Counted from the first letter of the stretch, positions 1 to 12,504 are shown. The stretch: DNA of 64,000 nt from Forficula auricularia (GCA_024734495.1 JALMQS010000070.1:10326572-10390571), one strand, 5' to 3'. The notes: generated by a model not told the origin, from the letters alone. Translations and numbers: made by a program.

Positions 1-820
1 TTTCATGGTTGAAAAATTCCCTCTTAAGTCATGATTTGGGCTTTTATTAAATTATTCCCGACTAAATTGAATGTTTGCCATTAAAATGGCCATTAAAACG
101 CCCTGATTGAATTATAAAGGGACTCTGTGGTTTTCAGGCCTTGACTCATTTATAGGCTGTTATATTTAGACATCCGCGTCCGTTGTTATCGAACATGTCT
201 TATATCAAATTGGTGAGTTGTCATTTTAATACCATATAGGGACAAATTTAATTTCCTCTAATAATGTCATGATTAGAAGCTAACAATAAAATAACGAGTA
301 TATTATTTAGTATTTAGATTCTAATAAAAAAAAAATACACATTTTTGGAAAACTGCAATTTTTATCTACTTCCGCCCTGCTCCATCCACAGCCCTTTTTT
401 TTAGTTTTAAGTAGATACACATTCTTCTCAATTCTCGAAGAATTTAGATCACTCATGTTATTTAGATGTTGTTAGTGTTCATGACCCGTGTTTCAGGTGG
501 CTAATTTTAAGTCGTACTAGTTCTGAAATAAATATCTTTAAGCCATTCAACATGTTTTCGTACCTCATCTTGGTCACTTTTCAGGAAAGTCAGAACAACA
601 CAACTACCTTAATTGATTTGAACCAATAATTTATTACCACATATTCTTTGCATAAAAACCTAAATTAATAAAATATAATATTAGATATTGATTTATTTGG
701 TAATATCTACCATATTTACTATTATTAGATGTTTCTACACTTAATAAGAGAGTGACTGAAATATGGGTCTCTGGCCCATTGAGGAAAGTATCTAGAACCT
801 AATTCAGATATAATTGTCTT
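1..820. other. AT-rich intergenic stretch, no gene seen
   Basis: No coding exon, RNA gene or recognisable mobile element was found here on either strand. The sequence is AT-rich with short homopolymers and frequent stops in all frames. Confidence 0.5.
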
Positions 821-825
821 TAGTA

Positions 826-1048
826 ATCTGAATGTACGAGTTCAAATTGTCGATAGTATTTAGTAGGCATTACATTTCTAAGGAAATCACAAGGGGCGGT
901 TGTCATATACTAGAGTAAACTAAAACAACCTTTCTGACATATAATTAAAAATAATCCAATCCATCTCGAATCTAGTAGATGACAACCTGTTTTGGTTTCC
1001 TTAGAAATTTAAAGCCTATTTTTCTAACGGCAATTTGAACTCTTACAT
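826..1048. repeat. Imperfect inverted repeat (hairpin)
   Basis: A left arm with a segment reading tacgagttcaaattgtcg, then ttctaaggaaatcacaagg, then ggttgtcatatactag, is mirrored on the right as the reverse complement in the opposite order (ctagtagatgacaacc, ggtttccttagaaatt, ggcaatttgaactctta). The arms are roughly 80-90 bases with mismatches. A related motif (gatgacaacct) recurs in the hairpin at 3481-3552, and the spacer sequence recurs near 4457, so this is probably a small foldback-type element. Confidence 0.6.
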
Positions 1049-1139
1049 TCGATTTGGGGAAAACCATTCCATAGCTCTTTGAATTTTAAAGAAATTCAAG
1101 ATTCGAAACACCTATTACCATCTTTTTACTTTATCATAA

Positions 1140-1520
1140 AGGGTATGATCAAGTATTGTAATCGTGGATGAAAAAGTGTTTTTTGATTCGTTTTTTTTGA
1201 AATATCAAAAAACGGCGGAAACTATTTTGATTAAAAAAATTGGGCGAAATCAGGGCGTTTTGGGCAATAAAAAAGTCCTAATAAGTGAATATCAAAAAAA
1301 TTGTTAGTATTTTTCGAAATATTAACTATTTTGTCAAAATGTCTGTTAGTACGTGGGTGCGTGCGTTGCCAAATTTTTGTGGACCCACTAGCTCAAAAAC
1401 TAGTGTGAATATCAAAACGAAATTTCACATGTAGCTTTAGTGCACTGAGATTAAGAGCTGATTAGATTTTGGTTGAAATCAAACTAAAAATTAAGGGGGG
1501 GGGGGGGGCCTAAAAATTAA
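1140..1520 (+). repeat. Dispersed repeat A, plus-orientation copy with G-tract
   Basis: This segment carries the ordered blocks that define a dispersed family in the window: a 'tatgatcaagtattgtaatcg' type end, 'aaatatcaaaaaacggc', 'tttgtcaaaatgtctgttag', 'ttgccaaatttttgtggac', 'gagctgattagattttgg', then a run of 14 G at 1495-1508. Other copies lie near 14.5-15.2, 34.5-34.9, 41.3-41.6, 42.6-43.2, 43.2-43.6 and 43.7-43.95 kb. No coding sequence was recognised in it, and the superfamily is unknown. Confidence 0.7.
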
Positions 1521-1532
1521 AATTTTAAGCAG

Positions 1533-2842
1533 GGCCGGCGCAGGGTAGGTTCAGCGCGTTCGCCGGAACCCGGCCCCGCGTTTTGAGAAGCCCGCGGTCT
1601 ACGAAAATTATCTAATTAAAAAACACCAATTTTGATTAACTTTTAACAGAATGATGATACCATTAGCAGATGCAAGACATTGTTTTAGTAGCGATGATTC
1701 AGTTTAAATGAGTGACAAAAATCATCAAAGTTCAGTGTAACTCTATAAAGTCCTCATATCCTGGAAACTACTTTAGATCACTCGACTCAAACTCACTAGA
1801 ATTCAGGGATAAAATTTCAATGCTAGGCGTAGCTCTAGGGTCTGACCTTTCATGGAATGACCATATCTCAACCACTGCTAAAGCTGCAGCGCGCAAGCTT
1901 GGTCTCCTATTTAGGTCTAGGCGCTGTTATACTCCCAGTCAACTTCTTATACTGTATAAGGCTCAAATTCGTCCCTGTCTCGAATATGGCTCTGATCTGT
2001 GGAGGGGTGCATCCAAGCATTCTCTTGCTACACTGGATGCAATTCAGAAGCGAGCAATTAAACTAATAGGAGACCCAGCTCGAACCAACTCACTCGACTC
2101 CCTGGCTCACCGAAGAACCGTTTCTGCCCTTTCCCTGTATTACAGATACTATCACGGTGTCTGTTCAGTCGAGCTGAAATCATTTATCCTTATGCCCTCT
2201 TTACGAGAAACACGCGGTTTTCTAACGCTCAGCACCCCTTCGCTGTCAAATTGGATAAAAGTCGAACAAGCGCTTTCGCCAACTCTTTTATCCTTATGAC
2301 CTCCAGAGACTGGAACTCGCTCCCTGCCACCATCTTTCCCGAGACTTATAACCTTCAGCTATTTAAGACCCGTCTTATTTAAGATCCACAGATACCTTCG
2401 ATCCCCACCCAACCCATAAAATTATTTCTTCTTCTTTTCACGATGGAGGGGCCAACCCAGGACTTTAGGGGTTGCACCTTTTTGGTGTAACTCCTTCTCT
2501 CATCATTATCATAAAAAAAAGATAAAAAATTCAGACGCTTTCAGAGAAATGTACTTTTTAGAGAAATTAATCTACATCAATATTTTTTGCAAAAGTCATA
2601 CATGATTACAGATTTTGTACTTTAATTGAATTTTTTCCCCTTGAAAGCGAATTATGGATATTACTTGGATTTGTTTAAAAAACGGGATTGTTTTATTATT
2701 AAATATTCATATTATAAAAAATAAATATATAATATGTAACAGTATTCGTAAATAAATAATTCCTCGTTGCAAAATTTAAGTGTAGGATTTGAATGTGTGT
2801 TCAGGCGCCCCGTAAAATGCAAAAGGTCACGCCGGGCCTAGG
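1533..2842. mobile_element. Possible hAT-like element with a LINE fragment inside
   Basis: The left end reads CAGGGCCGGCGCAGGG and the right end reads TCACGCCGGGCCTAG, so the ends are imperfect inverted repeats of a kind common in hAT elements. The flanking eight bases do not form a clear target duplication. The interior between about 1700 and 2520 is a non-LTR retrotransposon fragment, which suggests a nested insertion. Chance pairing of GC-rich ends has not been excluded. Confidence 0.4.
1700..2520 (+). pseudogene. Non-LTR retrotransposon relic, C-terminal reverse transcriptase
   Basis: An open frame at 1712-2299 encodes the part of a jockey/CR1-like LINE protein that follows the catalytic palm. 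Recognisable family blocks are LGVALGSDLSWNDHI, KAAARKLGLLFRSRR, LYKAQIRPCLEYGSDLW, LDAIQKRAIKLIGDP, and SLDSLAHRRTVSALSLYYRY. The reading continues in a different frame after about 2210 (TRFSNAQHPFAVKLDKSR, then SRDWNSLPATIFPETYNLQL) and stops near 2381, so there is one frameshift. A non-coding tail with an A-rich end follows to about 2520. No endonuclease or palm domain is present, so it is 5'-truncated. Related fragments lie at 20.5-21.3 kb and 57.2 kb. Confidence 0.9.
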
Positions 2843-3112
2843 TACTCATATATAATACATATTATTGTTATTGTTATTTTCTCAATAGAATTTTTCTTAG
2901 GACTGTATTGAAACAAAAATACCCACTGACTCGAAACTTCTTGTTAACTGTCACATTTTGCTTGATTTCAACCCGTAACCCAAAAATGTTGCAGACACTT
3001 GATTTAGATTAGCTGTGATAGACTGATAGGACATTCTGGAAATCCATCGACGAGTCCTCGGCTGGTTCGATCCATTGAAGAGTTGTCCATTTCGAAGAAT
3101 TCAAGTATTTGT

Positions 3113-3128
3113 GGGGGGGGGGGGGGGG
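3113..3128. repeat. Poly-G tract (16 G)
   Basis: A run of sixteen G, followed by CC, in otherwise AT-rich DNA. It resembles the G-tracts in repeat A, but the other blocks of that family were not seen around it. Confidence 0.9.
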
Positions 3129-3480
3129 CCACATTGCATATTTCACCCCCGCCTACGGTTATCTAGCAACTTAAGAGGCCTTCGCAGTTTGCAGAGAGGC
3201 TCAGCTCTGATCATGTTCTTAGAATTCAGTTCGATATGCATCTGTTGCAAAAAATCATTAAGTGCTAGAGTTACTCTTTTATTAATTTACTCCAATAATA
3301 ATTAATAGAAAATCAATGGAGATTTATTGGTTTCTTAATAAATTCATCCAAATTAGAACTTTTTGAAATAACCATCTTTTTCTAAACATAATAAATTAAT
3401 AATTTTGCAATTTTATTTCCAAATAAACCAACTAATAAATTTGTAGAAAAGTTTTTATTTTGCCGAGAGTAGCAGAGTGG

Positions 3481-3552
3481 TCATAAAGAGAAACAGAGTG
3501 GTTGTCCTCTGCTTGATCAAACAGATGACAACCTCTTTGTTTCTCTTTATGA
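3481..3552. repeat. Hairpin with 26-bp arms
   Basis: Left arm 3481-3506 (tcataaagagaaacagagtg...) and right arm 3527-3552 (...tttgtttctctttatga) are reverse complements with about two mismatches, separated by a 20-base loop. No coding sequence is present. It may be a miniature foldback element. Confidence 0.85.
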
Positions 3553-3704
3553 ATAAATTTGTATTTATCAAATGAATTTATTTCATCGTCTCATTTTTTA
3601 TAATCATATCTTTTTTAATTGTTCAATGAAATATAAAAAATATTAAAAATAACCAAGAAAAATATTACAGTAATGCAAAAAAATGTATATACGAATATTT
3701 TCGC

Positions 3705-4200
3705 GAAATGTTTTCAGGTATAAAGCTAAAATTTAGTACAGTGTAATGTGAAAATACGGTACATATAGATTCGAATCGAGTTTCATTAGATATAATTATT
3801 TAAGATTGGCAATTTATACTCACATCAGGAAACGTTTTCAGATATAAACCTAAAATTTGGTGCATTAAAATCCAAAAATATATAGTTTCGTACCAAGTTT
3901 CACCTTATTAAATAAAACCATAAAATTATTCAAGATTGGCAATTTTACTCACATCAGGAAACGTTTTCAGATATAAAGATAAAATTTGATGCATTAAAAT
4001 ACAAAAATACTTAGTTGCCAATTCATATTCTTGGAAAAAAATTTCAGATATATAGCTAAGATTTGGTGCAGTGTAACAGAGTTGCGTACCAATTTACAGC
4101 TCATTAACTAATATCATTCAAGATTGGCATTTTGTACTTTCAGGAAACGTTTTCAGGTATGAGTTTAGTATTTGGTGAATGGGAATGGGAAATTACATAT
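3705..4200. repeat. Diverged tandem repeat, five units of about 80-130 bp
   Basis: The block 'cgttttcagatataaagcta' followed by 'aaatttggtgca' recurs at about 3710, 3832, 3962, 4041 and 4149, each time with related flanking words such as 'caagattggcaatttt' and 'cgtaccaa'. Spacing is irregular because of internal deletions. No open frame runs through the array. Confidence 0.75.
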
Positions 4201-4569
4201 TTGGGGGTTCTTTCGTAAATAATTATAAATTATTTTAATTCAATATTAAATATAAGAGAGGAGCCAAGTGTATGGTAAATTCATGTCAAACAATATGACA
4301 TGGTTATGTCTTTAAATTAAGAATCACTAGACTGCGAAATTTTACAAATGAAGATTTAAATCTTTGAGTGAAATATTTAGCGTGATACATAATAGAGAGG
4401 AGTTCACCTCATGATTGCTAATTGGATTGAATAGCAAGAAAATGAACGAAAACAACCCTTCTAACATATAATTAAAAATAATCCATTTTATATAATAATA
4501 ACAACATGCTACTCACTACTTGATTTCTTTTAAATAAATAAAGTTACTATAATTGTTTTTATTTTAAAT

Positions 4570-5105
4570 TAATTATGTTACCATAAATGAGGCTTTATTA
4601 AAAACGCTTGAGTAGAATAAGACAATGGAAAGTAAATTTGTCATTTGAGAGTAAAAAATAAAAAAAAATAAAAAATAATTTTGAAATTGGAGCAGAAGTG
4701 AATGATTTTTTGATTATCTGCATTGATTGTTAATTTTTTAATTTATTGTGTTGTTCAATTGGAGATTCATATAGTTGTATCCTGTTGTTTTTAGGGTTGC
4801 GATTGATAATTGTTTATATTAAAAGAATTGTAAAGGTTATCTACAGCTTGCCTGTTATATGTGTTTTCTGAATGTGAAATGCCACAGGAGAATGAGGGGT
4901 TAACTGATATTGAAAATGTTGCTATGTCTTACTAGGGACTGAAGATGGCAGAGAATATCGGCCGAAACTGTCTCCAAGTGAAACAACAATAAAAAATTAT
5001 GAAAAAGAAGATAGTTGTTCAATAATTAACCTTCTCCTGATCATAAGGAAACGATCATCAGTTTCCGAGTGTTTTTAATGAAGCCTCATTTAACATAATT
5101 GATTT
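4570..5105. mobile_element. Inverted-repeat element containing a hammerhead-like motif
   Basis: The left end (about 4570-4612, 'aatgaggctttattaaaaac') and the right end (about 5064-5100, 'gtttttaatgaagcctcatt') are imperfect inverted repeats of about 30 bases, and both are flanked by a 'aattatgtta' type word. The middle holds a CTGAAGA...GAAAC motif described separately. There is no coding sequence. The arrangement resembles the inverted-repeat units at 13.7 and 44.4 kb that also enclose such a motif. Confidence 0.65.
4936..4975 (+). ncRNA. Hammerhead-ribozyme-like motif (b)
   Basis: GGA, then CTGAAGA, then a stem II hairpin with GGC/GCC arms, then GAAA, then CTGTC, then TCC. GGA and TCC would pair as stem I. 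GTC would be the cleavage triplet. Stem III is only ACTGT, which is nearly self-complementary. One extra T separates the CTGAAGA box from stem II. Activity is not shown. Confidence 0.5.
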
Positions 5106-5661
5106 CTTTTGATAATAATTAGATAGGGAACATTTATTTCTTACCTATGAAAGAATATTTATATTTTTTTGATAATTTATTTCTGATTAACAGTGTTTAT
5201 TCATTTCCGAGACCTATTCAATTCGGCCTCTGGCCTAATGGTTAATCAGGGCCTGATATCAACGTAAGTTTTGGCAATATGCGGCCGGGGAGAGTTCCAT
5301 TTCATTGAAGCATGCGACCAAACGTATTAAATATAATATATTGTGTCATGAGAATTGTAGTTAAGTTTAAATTATATTTTTCTCTTATTAATATCTGGAA
5401 TTGGTGAAATATTGTATTATCATAACACAAACATACCATAATTGTGACAAATTTAAAGAAAATAACTAAATTGTTTACAAGATTTTACCAAAGGCAAACG
5501 ACCAAGACACAGCATACCTTTGTAAATAAATTACTATGAAAATTTCAAAAGTGTAAAAAATGTTTATTAATAAATTTTCCAACCTATTTGAAAAGTTAAT
5601 TTCTTCACTTCTGGACTGGACTGTCATTATGTACAATTTAAAAGATAGACTCGATCTATAT

Positions 5662-5880
5662 CAGTGCTTCTTAACCTTTTTAAGCCGCGACTCAAATTTG
5701 AGAAAAACCATGTTCATGTCGCGGCCTAAAAAAGACAATTTTTTTTTCATTACCTTTTCTCAAATCATACTAAAATATATTTTTAAACTTATTGAAAATA
5801 AATATAGTAAAATATTTGGTTTCCGACTCTGTGTGACGCAATGAATATGCTTCGCGACACATTGGTTATAAGAACCACTG
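5662..5880. mobile_element. hAT-type miniature element, 219 bp
   Basis: The ends are CAGTGCTTCTTAACC and GGTTATAAGAACCACTG, imperfect terminal inverted repeats of the hAT kind. The flanks are atctatat on the left and ttctatat on the right, a 7 of 8 match to an eight-base target duplication. The interior contains CGCGAC words and a poly-T stretch and no transposase. A similar GTCGCG-rich interior is seen in the element at 48276-48630. Confidence 0.85.
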
Positions 5881-6749
5881 TTCTATATCTCACACAGCTT
5901 TTGAAAAAGTCTCTAGAAATAGGTGTTCTAACGTTGTGGGTTCTGATTAGATTTACTCATTAAAAATCTGCAATCTAGGTGAAACTTTTTTTTTCGATTA
6001 ATAACTCAACCACCAAAGTATTGAATCTGCAATTTATCAGAATCCAAATAGCAGTGATGATCAAATACATATTTTCTCAAATCAATTTCCATTTTATTTA
6101 AATTAATAATATTTCGTTAAATCACTTTTGATATCATATACCAAAATGGGACATCAGATAACAATTATTAATTTAATTAGAAAATAGAGAGAAAAAATGC
6201 TTTATTGTGTCAACCGGGAGATGAACCCGGATTCAAAAGCTACTTTTAAAAATATGATGATTGATCGAAAATCGAGTGGAGAATTATATTCAAAATTTAT
6301 TCACGTTAAAAAAAGGTTATCATAAGGAAATCATAGGATAAAATGACTTTTTCCCTATTAACACGTGTTCAATATGAATGTTGGCAATCACTTTAGCATT
6401 TACGTTAATTAATTTGATATCGTTGGTGTCAGACAAGTAATGACCTTAAAATTTACATACAATTTCTAGAACTCTACACGTTTATTTGACTGAAGGTATA
6501 TTTTTTTTTTTCAAAACCAAGGAAGATTTGACATAGCTAGAATAACTGCCTAGAGACTAGCCGGGTCTATTCTGGGTTAAAAGAATGTGATCCATGAGCA
6601 ACAATTTTCCAAATGGCTAACTTATAGCATAAGTAAATTACAAGATGAATATTTTTTTAGTTAATGTAAGATGACTAGAAACTGACTTAGGTTTTATTTA
6701 CGTTAAAAAATAATTCCTTTTTTTTATTTTCTTTACATCTTTCAATTTA

Positions 6750-7035
6750 TTTCAGAAATATCAAGTTATTTTCAGAAAATCCAAATTGTATTTGAGAATT
6801 CTCAAGTGAATAATAGAAAATCACAATTGTATTTCAGAATTTTCAATTGAATTTCAGAAAATATGTCAATTGTAATTCAGAAAATAAACATATATAAACA
6901 AATAAACAATTGACATTTTCTGAAATACAATTAAGGTTTTCTGAAAGTGAAGTGAGATTTCTGAAATACATTTGTGATTTTCTAATATGCAATTGAGAAT
7001 TCTGAAATACAAATGGGGTTTTCTAAAATACACAT
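6750..7035. repeat. Mirror-arranged minisatellite (inverted tandem arrays)
   Basis: The left half consists of short repeats of roughly 25-30 bases built on 'caattgtatttcagaatttt'. After a switch point near 6890-6905 the right half consists of the same unit in reverse complement ('gacattttctgaaatacaat', 'gattttctaatatgcaattg'). The whole can fold into a long imperfect hairpin. No protein is encoded. Confidence 0.8.
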
Positions 7036-7679
7036 AGAAAAGTTATAGAAATTCCTAAAATGTGGAATCATTTTCAAGCATTTTATAATAATTTTTTCTG
7101 TCTGTGATTTTGTCTGTCTGTAAATTTATCCTGATACCCAGCATAACTAGCTCAAAATCAGAAGGCAGTAGTTCGTCTGTTGAGGAAATGTTTGTATTTT
7201 TAAATTGATAACTGATTAGATTTTGGGGTTTTTAGTTTGATTACTTTCAATTGAAAAATACAGAAAATAGAAGAAAGCGCTTGAACACAAATTTGATTGG
7301 AAATTATTAATAAGTTGCGACTATTAGTAAGTTTTCTCTCTAAATTGTACTTAAAAAAAAAAAACAAATAATAAAATTCCGCAGATATGTGTTCGAGAAA
7401 AGTTTAACATTTTTTTCACCAATTATAATTTTAATTAACAGACAAAATGTAAATTAGACCGAATGCCAATTATCTCGTATCTACCTTAAATCTTCAAAAA
7501 TAGTTAAGATATCAAATTAGTTCTTATTTTAAGTTTTTAAGAAGATGATGAGGCAATTTGTGGATTTTTTTCATGGTTTTAAGTTACGCCACTTCTAAAC
7601 GCCGACGATGTATATAAATCATTTAAAAATGGCAGATTTTGAGAACTCTCCCACTGTCATTTTAAAGTAAATTAAATTT

Positions 7680-8245
7680 TAAAATAAACTTCAACGAATC
7701 TTAGCTAAACTTTATCCAAATTCATTTGAAATATTCCTCAAGCTTGAGTTGTTTGCCATAAAAGAATTTAGTCTTTTTGATTTTAAGTCGATTCTTCCAC
7801 GTTTTCAGTAGAGGTTGCCATTAATAGTCAAAACATCAAAAATGGAATGCAATAAGGTTAATTAGATAAGAATCGATCGTTATTTTTGATTTTAAGTCCT
7901 TTCCTCCATGTCTTCAGCAATAGTTACCAATAATAATCGAAGGGTAAAAAATCTAATGTAGAATTGTTATTCCCCAAGTAATAGATGAGAATCAATGGCT
8001 ATTTTTGATTTTAAGTCGATTCCTCCATGTCATCACCAATGGTTACCATTAATAACCGAAATGTCAAAAATCCAATGTAGAATGGTTATTCCTCGAGTAT
8101 TAAATGAGAATCGATCATTATTTTTGAATTAAAGTCAACATGAGCTGCAAATCGCAATTGATATCTGATTAATAATAAAGGAATAAACATAATATTTCAA
8201 ATGAATTTGGATAAAGTTTAGCAACGATCCGTTGCAGTTTATTTA
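7680..8245. mobile_element. TIR element with internal 119-bp satellite, copy B1
   Basis: The left terminus (about 7680-7734) and right terminus (about 8191-8245) are inverted repeats of about 55 bases sharing 'aaactttatccaaattcatt'. Between them are about three to four head-to-tail units of roughly 119 bases with the block 'ttgattttaagtcgattc'. No transposase is seen. Inverted ends around a short tandem array are known from non-autonomous Helitron/Helentron-type elements, but the ends alone do not settle the class. Confidence 0.85.
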
Positions 8246-8249
8246 ATTT

Positions 8250-9940
8250 CATTATGAAAATAATCAATTTCGGATACAATAAATCTAATTAACAACAAAA
8301 TCAGACGCAAATATACTTTCTATATAAAATTAAAAGTTTTTAATTAAGTGGTTCAACAATTATTAAAAATGTAATTAATAAAGAAAGTGTGTATAAACTT
8401 ATTTAGACATTCAAAAACCATAATTGAAGAAGAGACAATCCGATCAGAGAATAAACTCATCTCTTTCTTCTCTTTGTTGGTAAAGTATTAATTGTCGCTT
8501 ATAAAGATGACTCGCATTTCTAATGTAAAAGTTTCAGAATAATAATTAGACATTTTGGCAACGGGAAACCACCTCTGGGGACTATCCCACAAAAATTTTA
8601 CTGTGGAATTACTCTTTCTAGTAATAGTCAGCGCTCGCAATCTTGTATGACACTCGAAGAGGACATTTTTAATCAGTAATATTGTTTTATTATATTTGTG
8701 ACAAAACCAACCCTTAAATTTAATGAAAATTTTTTAATCAGATCACATTAGAATGCACAAATCGATTTTTAATTTTGGTATATTTTTTAAATAGTTGGAA
8801 AGCAATAAAATATCATTCTGACTTGTCACTTGGGATCCACCCCTTGGATTTTATTTTGAGGTTCATACACTATTTTACGACCATTTAACTTCTTACCTAT
8901 ACCTATACCTAGCTCAAATTTTGGGATCTTGAATAAGACTCACACTGAGGGAAGCCCGGTTATCAATTAAGAGATAACTAATAGATGATTAAGCATTGTC
9001 TTGCTCATCCGATATTTTACCCAACTTCTTTACACCATATTGTATCATTACTACCATGGGCTTTATTCTAACGAAAATTATATTTTCCGCTCAAATGAAG
9101 CTTTAAGAGGGGTATTGACATTATCTCTTCATAACTAACGCCTTGTAAGTATTTATAAATCATGGAAAGAGAAAGGGCCGGCTCTATTCGGCAAGCAAGT
9201 GATACAGCCGCCTCAACCGCAGTTACCAGAGGGGCGCCAAAACCCTCGAGCAAAATGTAAAACAATAATAAAAAAAATGTGTGAGCTTCATTCACATAAG
9301 CTCATGGGGATAGTGAAACTTCATATATTATCCCGACTATGCACATTTTCTGAAACATATATATGGAAGGCAACGGAAAACCACTTCAGTTAAAAAATTC
9401 TCAGTTCATTATTATGTAGAGTGTACTCTCGAAAACGTGTAAGGAATAATGACGAGTGGGGTTCTTTGTTCTTCAAGGGTTGTTTCCAAGTAATAATTAA
9501 TTCAATAAGCACAAGACAAGAGCAGGATCAGAATTTTCGTGAAACTATCTTGAATGTTTAGAAAGAGCAAATGACATTTATCGAAATCTAAAACCGACTC
9601 AATACATGATCAAGATCCTGGAAACAGAGATCTAAAGTTAAAAACACAGTATAAAAAATTTGCAAATTTTTTTTCTTTTCAGTACTTGCGTGATCCATTT
9701 TCTTCTGTAAAAATTTGGAATTTTTATTTTACTAAGATAGTATGTAAAGTATTATAATCGCAAAGGAAATCAAATGCTGGGGGCCCCATAGGACTTTCAC
9801 ATTAATTGGTCCCTTATTTGAAATCATGAGACCAATTTTCTTACTTCTACTTTCTACATTAATTTGGGTTTCTCCCAAGCCGTTTTGAGAAAACCGAAAA
9901 AAGACGAAATTCAAAAATAGCAAAAATCTTCAAGAAAACA
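8250..9940. other. Intergenic stretch, no gene supported
   Basis: No exon with plausible splice sites and no recognised family was found. Two phrases of the type 'ggcaacgg(g)aaaccac' near 8557 and 9370 look like remnants of a shared repeat. Confidence 0.45.
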
Positions 9941-10510
9941 TGTACTTCCGTTTCTTCGATTTTAGCCAAAATCTCGAGATACTTGTTCTAGACTCGAAAT
10001 AGCTTAAGTTTCAAATCACAAAGCTCTGCGACTTACCCTATTCGAGATATGAACGATTAAAATATTTAAATTGCTACACCCTCTGCATTTATTTCAATCG
10101 GCTTAAAATTTATCCTCGACTAACAACTTATAACACTTGATAAGTACACGTTTTTTTTTTTAATATCAACTTCCGTTGTTCCAATTTCAACCAAAAACTG
10201 TACTCCTAGCCTATATCGAGCTTAAGTTTTGAATTTTCTAGCTCTGAGTCTTATCATTGCGAATCGCAGAAGGGGTATATATACTTATACATATGTACGT
10301 ACGCACTGACGAATGGAATTTTGATCACTTTTAGGCCTCTGGGGACCACAATATAAGGTTCTTTGGTCCAAATTCAGTTTCAAACTATTAAGTCCATTGA
10401 TTCCTTCCACCTAGAAGTCACAAAGTGAAATTAACTTTTTTTCACCTCGGAGATAGAAGCTCTTAAAATGTCAGGAACCCTGCAGGCGCGAATGCAATAC
10501 TTCACATTAT
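9940..10510. repeat. Diverged dispersed repeat G, copy 1
   Basis: Two degenerate direct units start near 9950 and 10170 ('acttccgtt', 'cttaagtttt', 'agctctg'). The right part (10290-10500, with 'cacttttaggcctct' and 'gcgaatgcaatacttcac') resembles 37600-37830. No coding content was recognised. The relation is by eye and weak. Confidence 0.4.
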
Positions 10511-12500
10511 ATCCTATGTCATTAAATGATATAGAATATATAATGTAAAAGTAAAAATGTTTTTGAAAGCACTATCTTAAAAACAGATAAAAATATTTTA
10601 ATAAAAAACCTGAAAAAAAGTCAAAACTTATTAGCTTTCTGAAAATGTTGGAGTGTATCTACTATAGTAAAAAAAATAACTTCAAATTTTATTTCTTGAA
10701 ACACCTGTTTCTTTCCTTACATTTTTGGTCATAATATTATGTGAATATCATCCATAAAAAATATTTTTGATTTTTTTCATTCTTAATTTCTGAAGCTATA
10801 AAAGATGAAATCTAACAAATCCTTCGTTTTATAGAATACCTACAAACCAGTTTAACACCACAACAAACTTATTTCTACGATATTTCTTTCTTGAGATATG
10901 GGTATCCTTAAATAGGTATAAAAAAATCTTGTTATAAAATTATTGATTTTTCTAAGGTTTTAAACTTTTTTTTTATTTATAAACACGAACAAAACAATAA
11001 ATAAATAAATGAAAAAAAAATTAAGCGAATTTAATATTCCATCCACTGTCCATCAGGCTTCGCTCGTCCAACATTCTGAATAAAATGAAGCGAATTAAAG
11101 TGTGAAGTCTTGGAAAAAGGCTTATAGGGTAAGTTTGTGTAAATTTTTTGTGCGCTTTTTACTTCAAAAATCAATATGAATATCAAAAATAAATTTCGTA
11201 TTAATTTTGTTATATATATATATCTAATCTTACTAAATTAACAAAAGTTTCAACTATCTCTAAAACAGCTTAAACGATTTTAATGAACAAACATTATTAA
11301 TCATTTTTAAGGACACAAAAATTATCTAACCTACCGCTTTTAACCTAGACGAAAAATTACAGCACAATGTTCGATCTTCCGGAAGCTCTAATCTTATTAA
11401 AAGCGGTTTCAATTTTGACGAAAATATATTTTGTAAAAGTCTTCTAATTAAACTAATTATTAATAGGTAGGTGAATAAAAAATGATACAAATGTGTGAAA
11501 CAAAACATAACAAGTGGTTGAATAAACAAACATAAATTAATTAAAAATATTATATTGCCGCTTTTAACCTTGGAAGAAAAATAATTATCGAACAATGTTT
11601 GGACTTACAAGAACTCTAATCTTATTAAAAGATGAAAAACAACCCTCATACATGAATTAAAAATTATTCCTAACAGTTATGATTCAGTAAAATTCAATCT
11701 TTTGATTTTTTCTAAGCAAGAGGAATCCACTTTTCTCGGAAAAGTGAACTTTTTATATTTATTGAGTTAAGTAAAATATGTGTTTTGAATACAAGACAGG
11801 AAATATTCAGTGTATTAATTGTGAGTCAAAGTAAAACTTTTCAAATTCACGTAGATATCTTCAACCATTCAAGGATCCACTGATAATTACGAACTATATA
11901 AATTGATAAAGAAAATGTCTTTATAATATATTATGTGTTTGTATATTTACAAAATTAAAATTGAATTCACGGAATTACTAAATCAAAGTTACTATCTTTT
12001 AAACTTTAAATAATTTTAAATAGTGAAATAATTGTTTCAAGATCTCACTTAATGATTAGAATAGAAATTGCTTTTTGCAATTATCAAAAAGCTCTTGTCG
12101 GAAGTAGTATTAGCATGCCTTCCATCCTTTATTCCGGATAGAAGATTATTAGGAATAGCAATACAGAATCTGATTATAATGATATTAATTAGAAAAATTA
12201 CAGAAGAGGCATTTATGAAATACAACTGTATAAATAAATATAATAAGTTTTCTTACTTTTTTGTTATTTTAACCTAAAATTAAGATACATTTATACAAAA
12301 TTTTAATTAATTGAAAAATAAATATTTCCAAAAAATTTAAAATTAAAACATAAAAAATATTATATACTGATAATTTTCTATTTATATTAGTTGAATAAAA
12401 GATGTCACTGTCGATGGTAACAGAATTGTTTTTATTTTAGGTTAAAAAATAAAATGAGAGATGGAGTCTTCTGTTTTTAAATAAAATAATTTTTAATTAT
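10511..12500. other. Intergenic stretch, no gene supported
   Basis: AT-rich sequence. The longest open frames are low-complexity and lack flanking splice signals or family similarity. A (TA)n run lies near 11210-11222. Two similar words, 'ccgcttttaacct' at 11334 and 11558, indicate a small direct duplication of about 225 bases. Confidence 0.45.
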
Positions 12501-12504
12501 TTCT

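Noticed and set aside
5227..5310. tRNA-like words (ctggcctaatggttaatc)
   Set aside because: Only an A-box-like phrase is present. No B box or cloverleaf could be drawn.
7680..8245. CRISPR-like array
   Set aside because: The 119-base units are contiguous without spacers, and the DNA is plainly eukaryotic.
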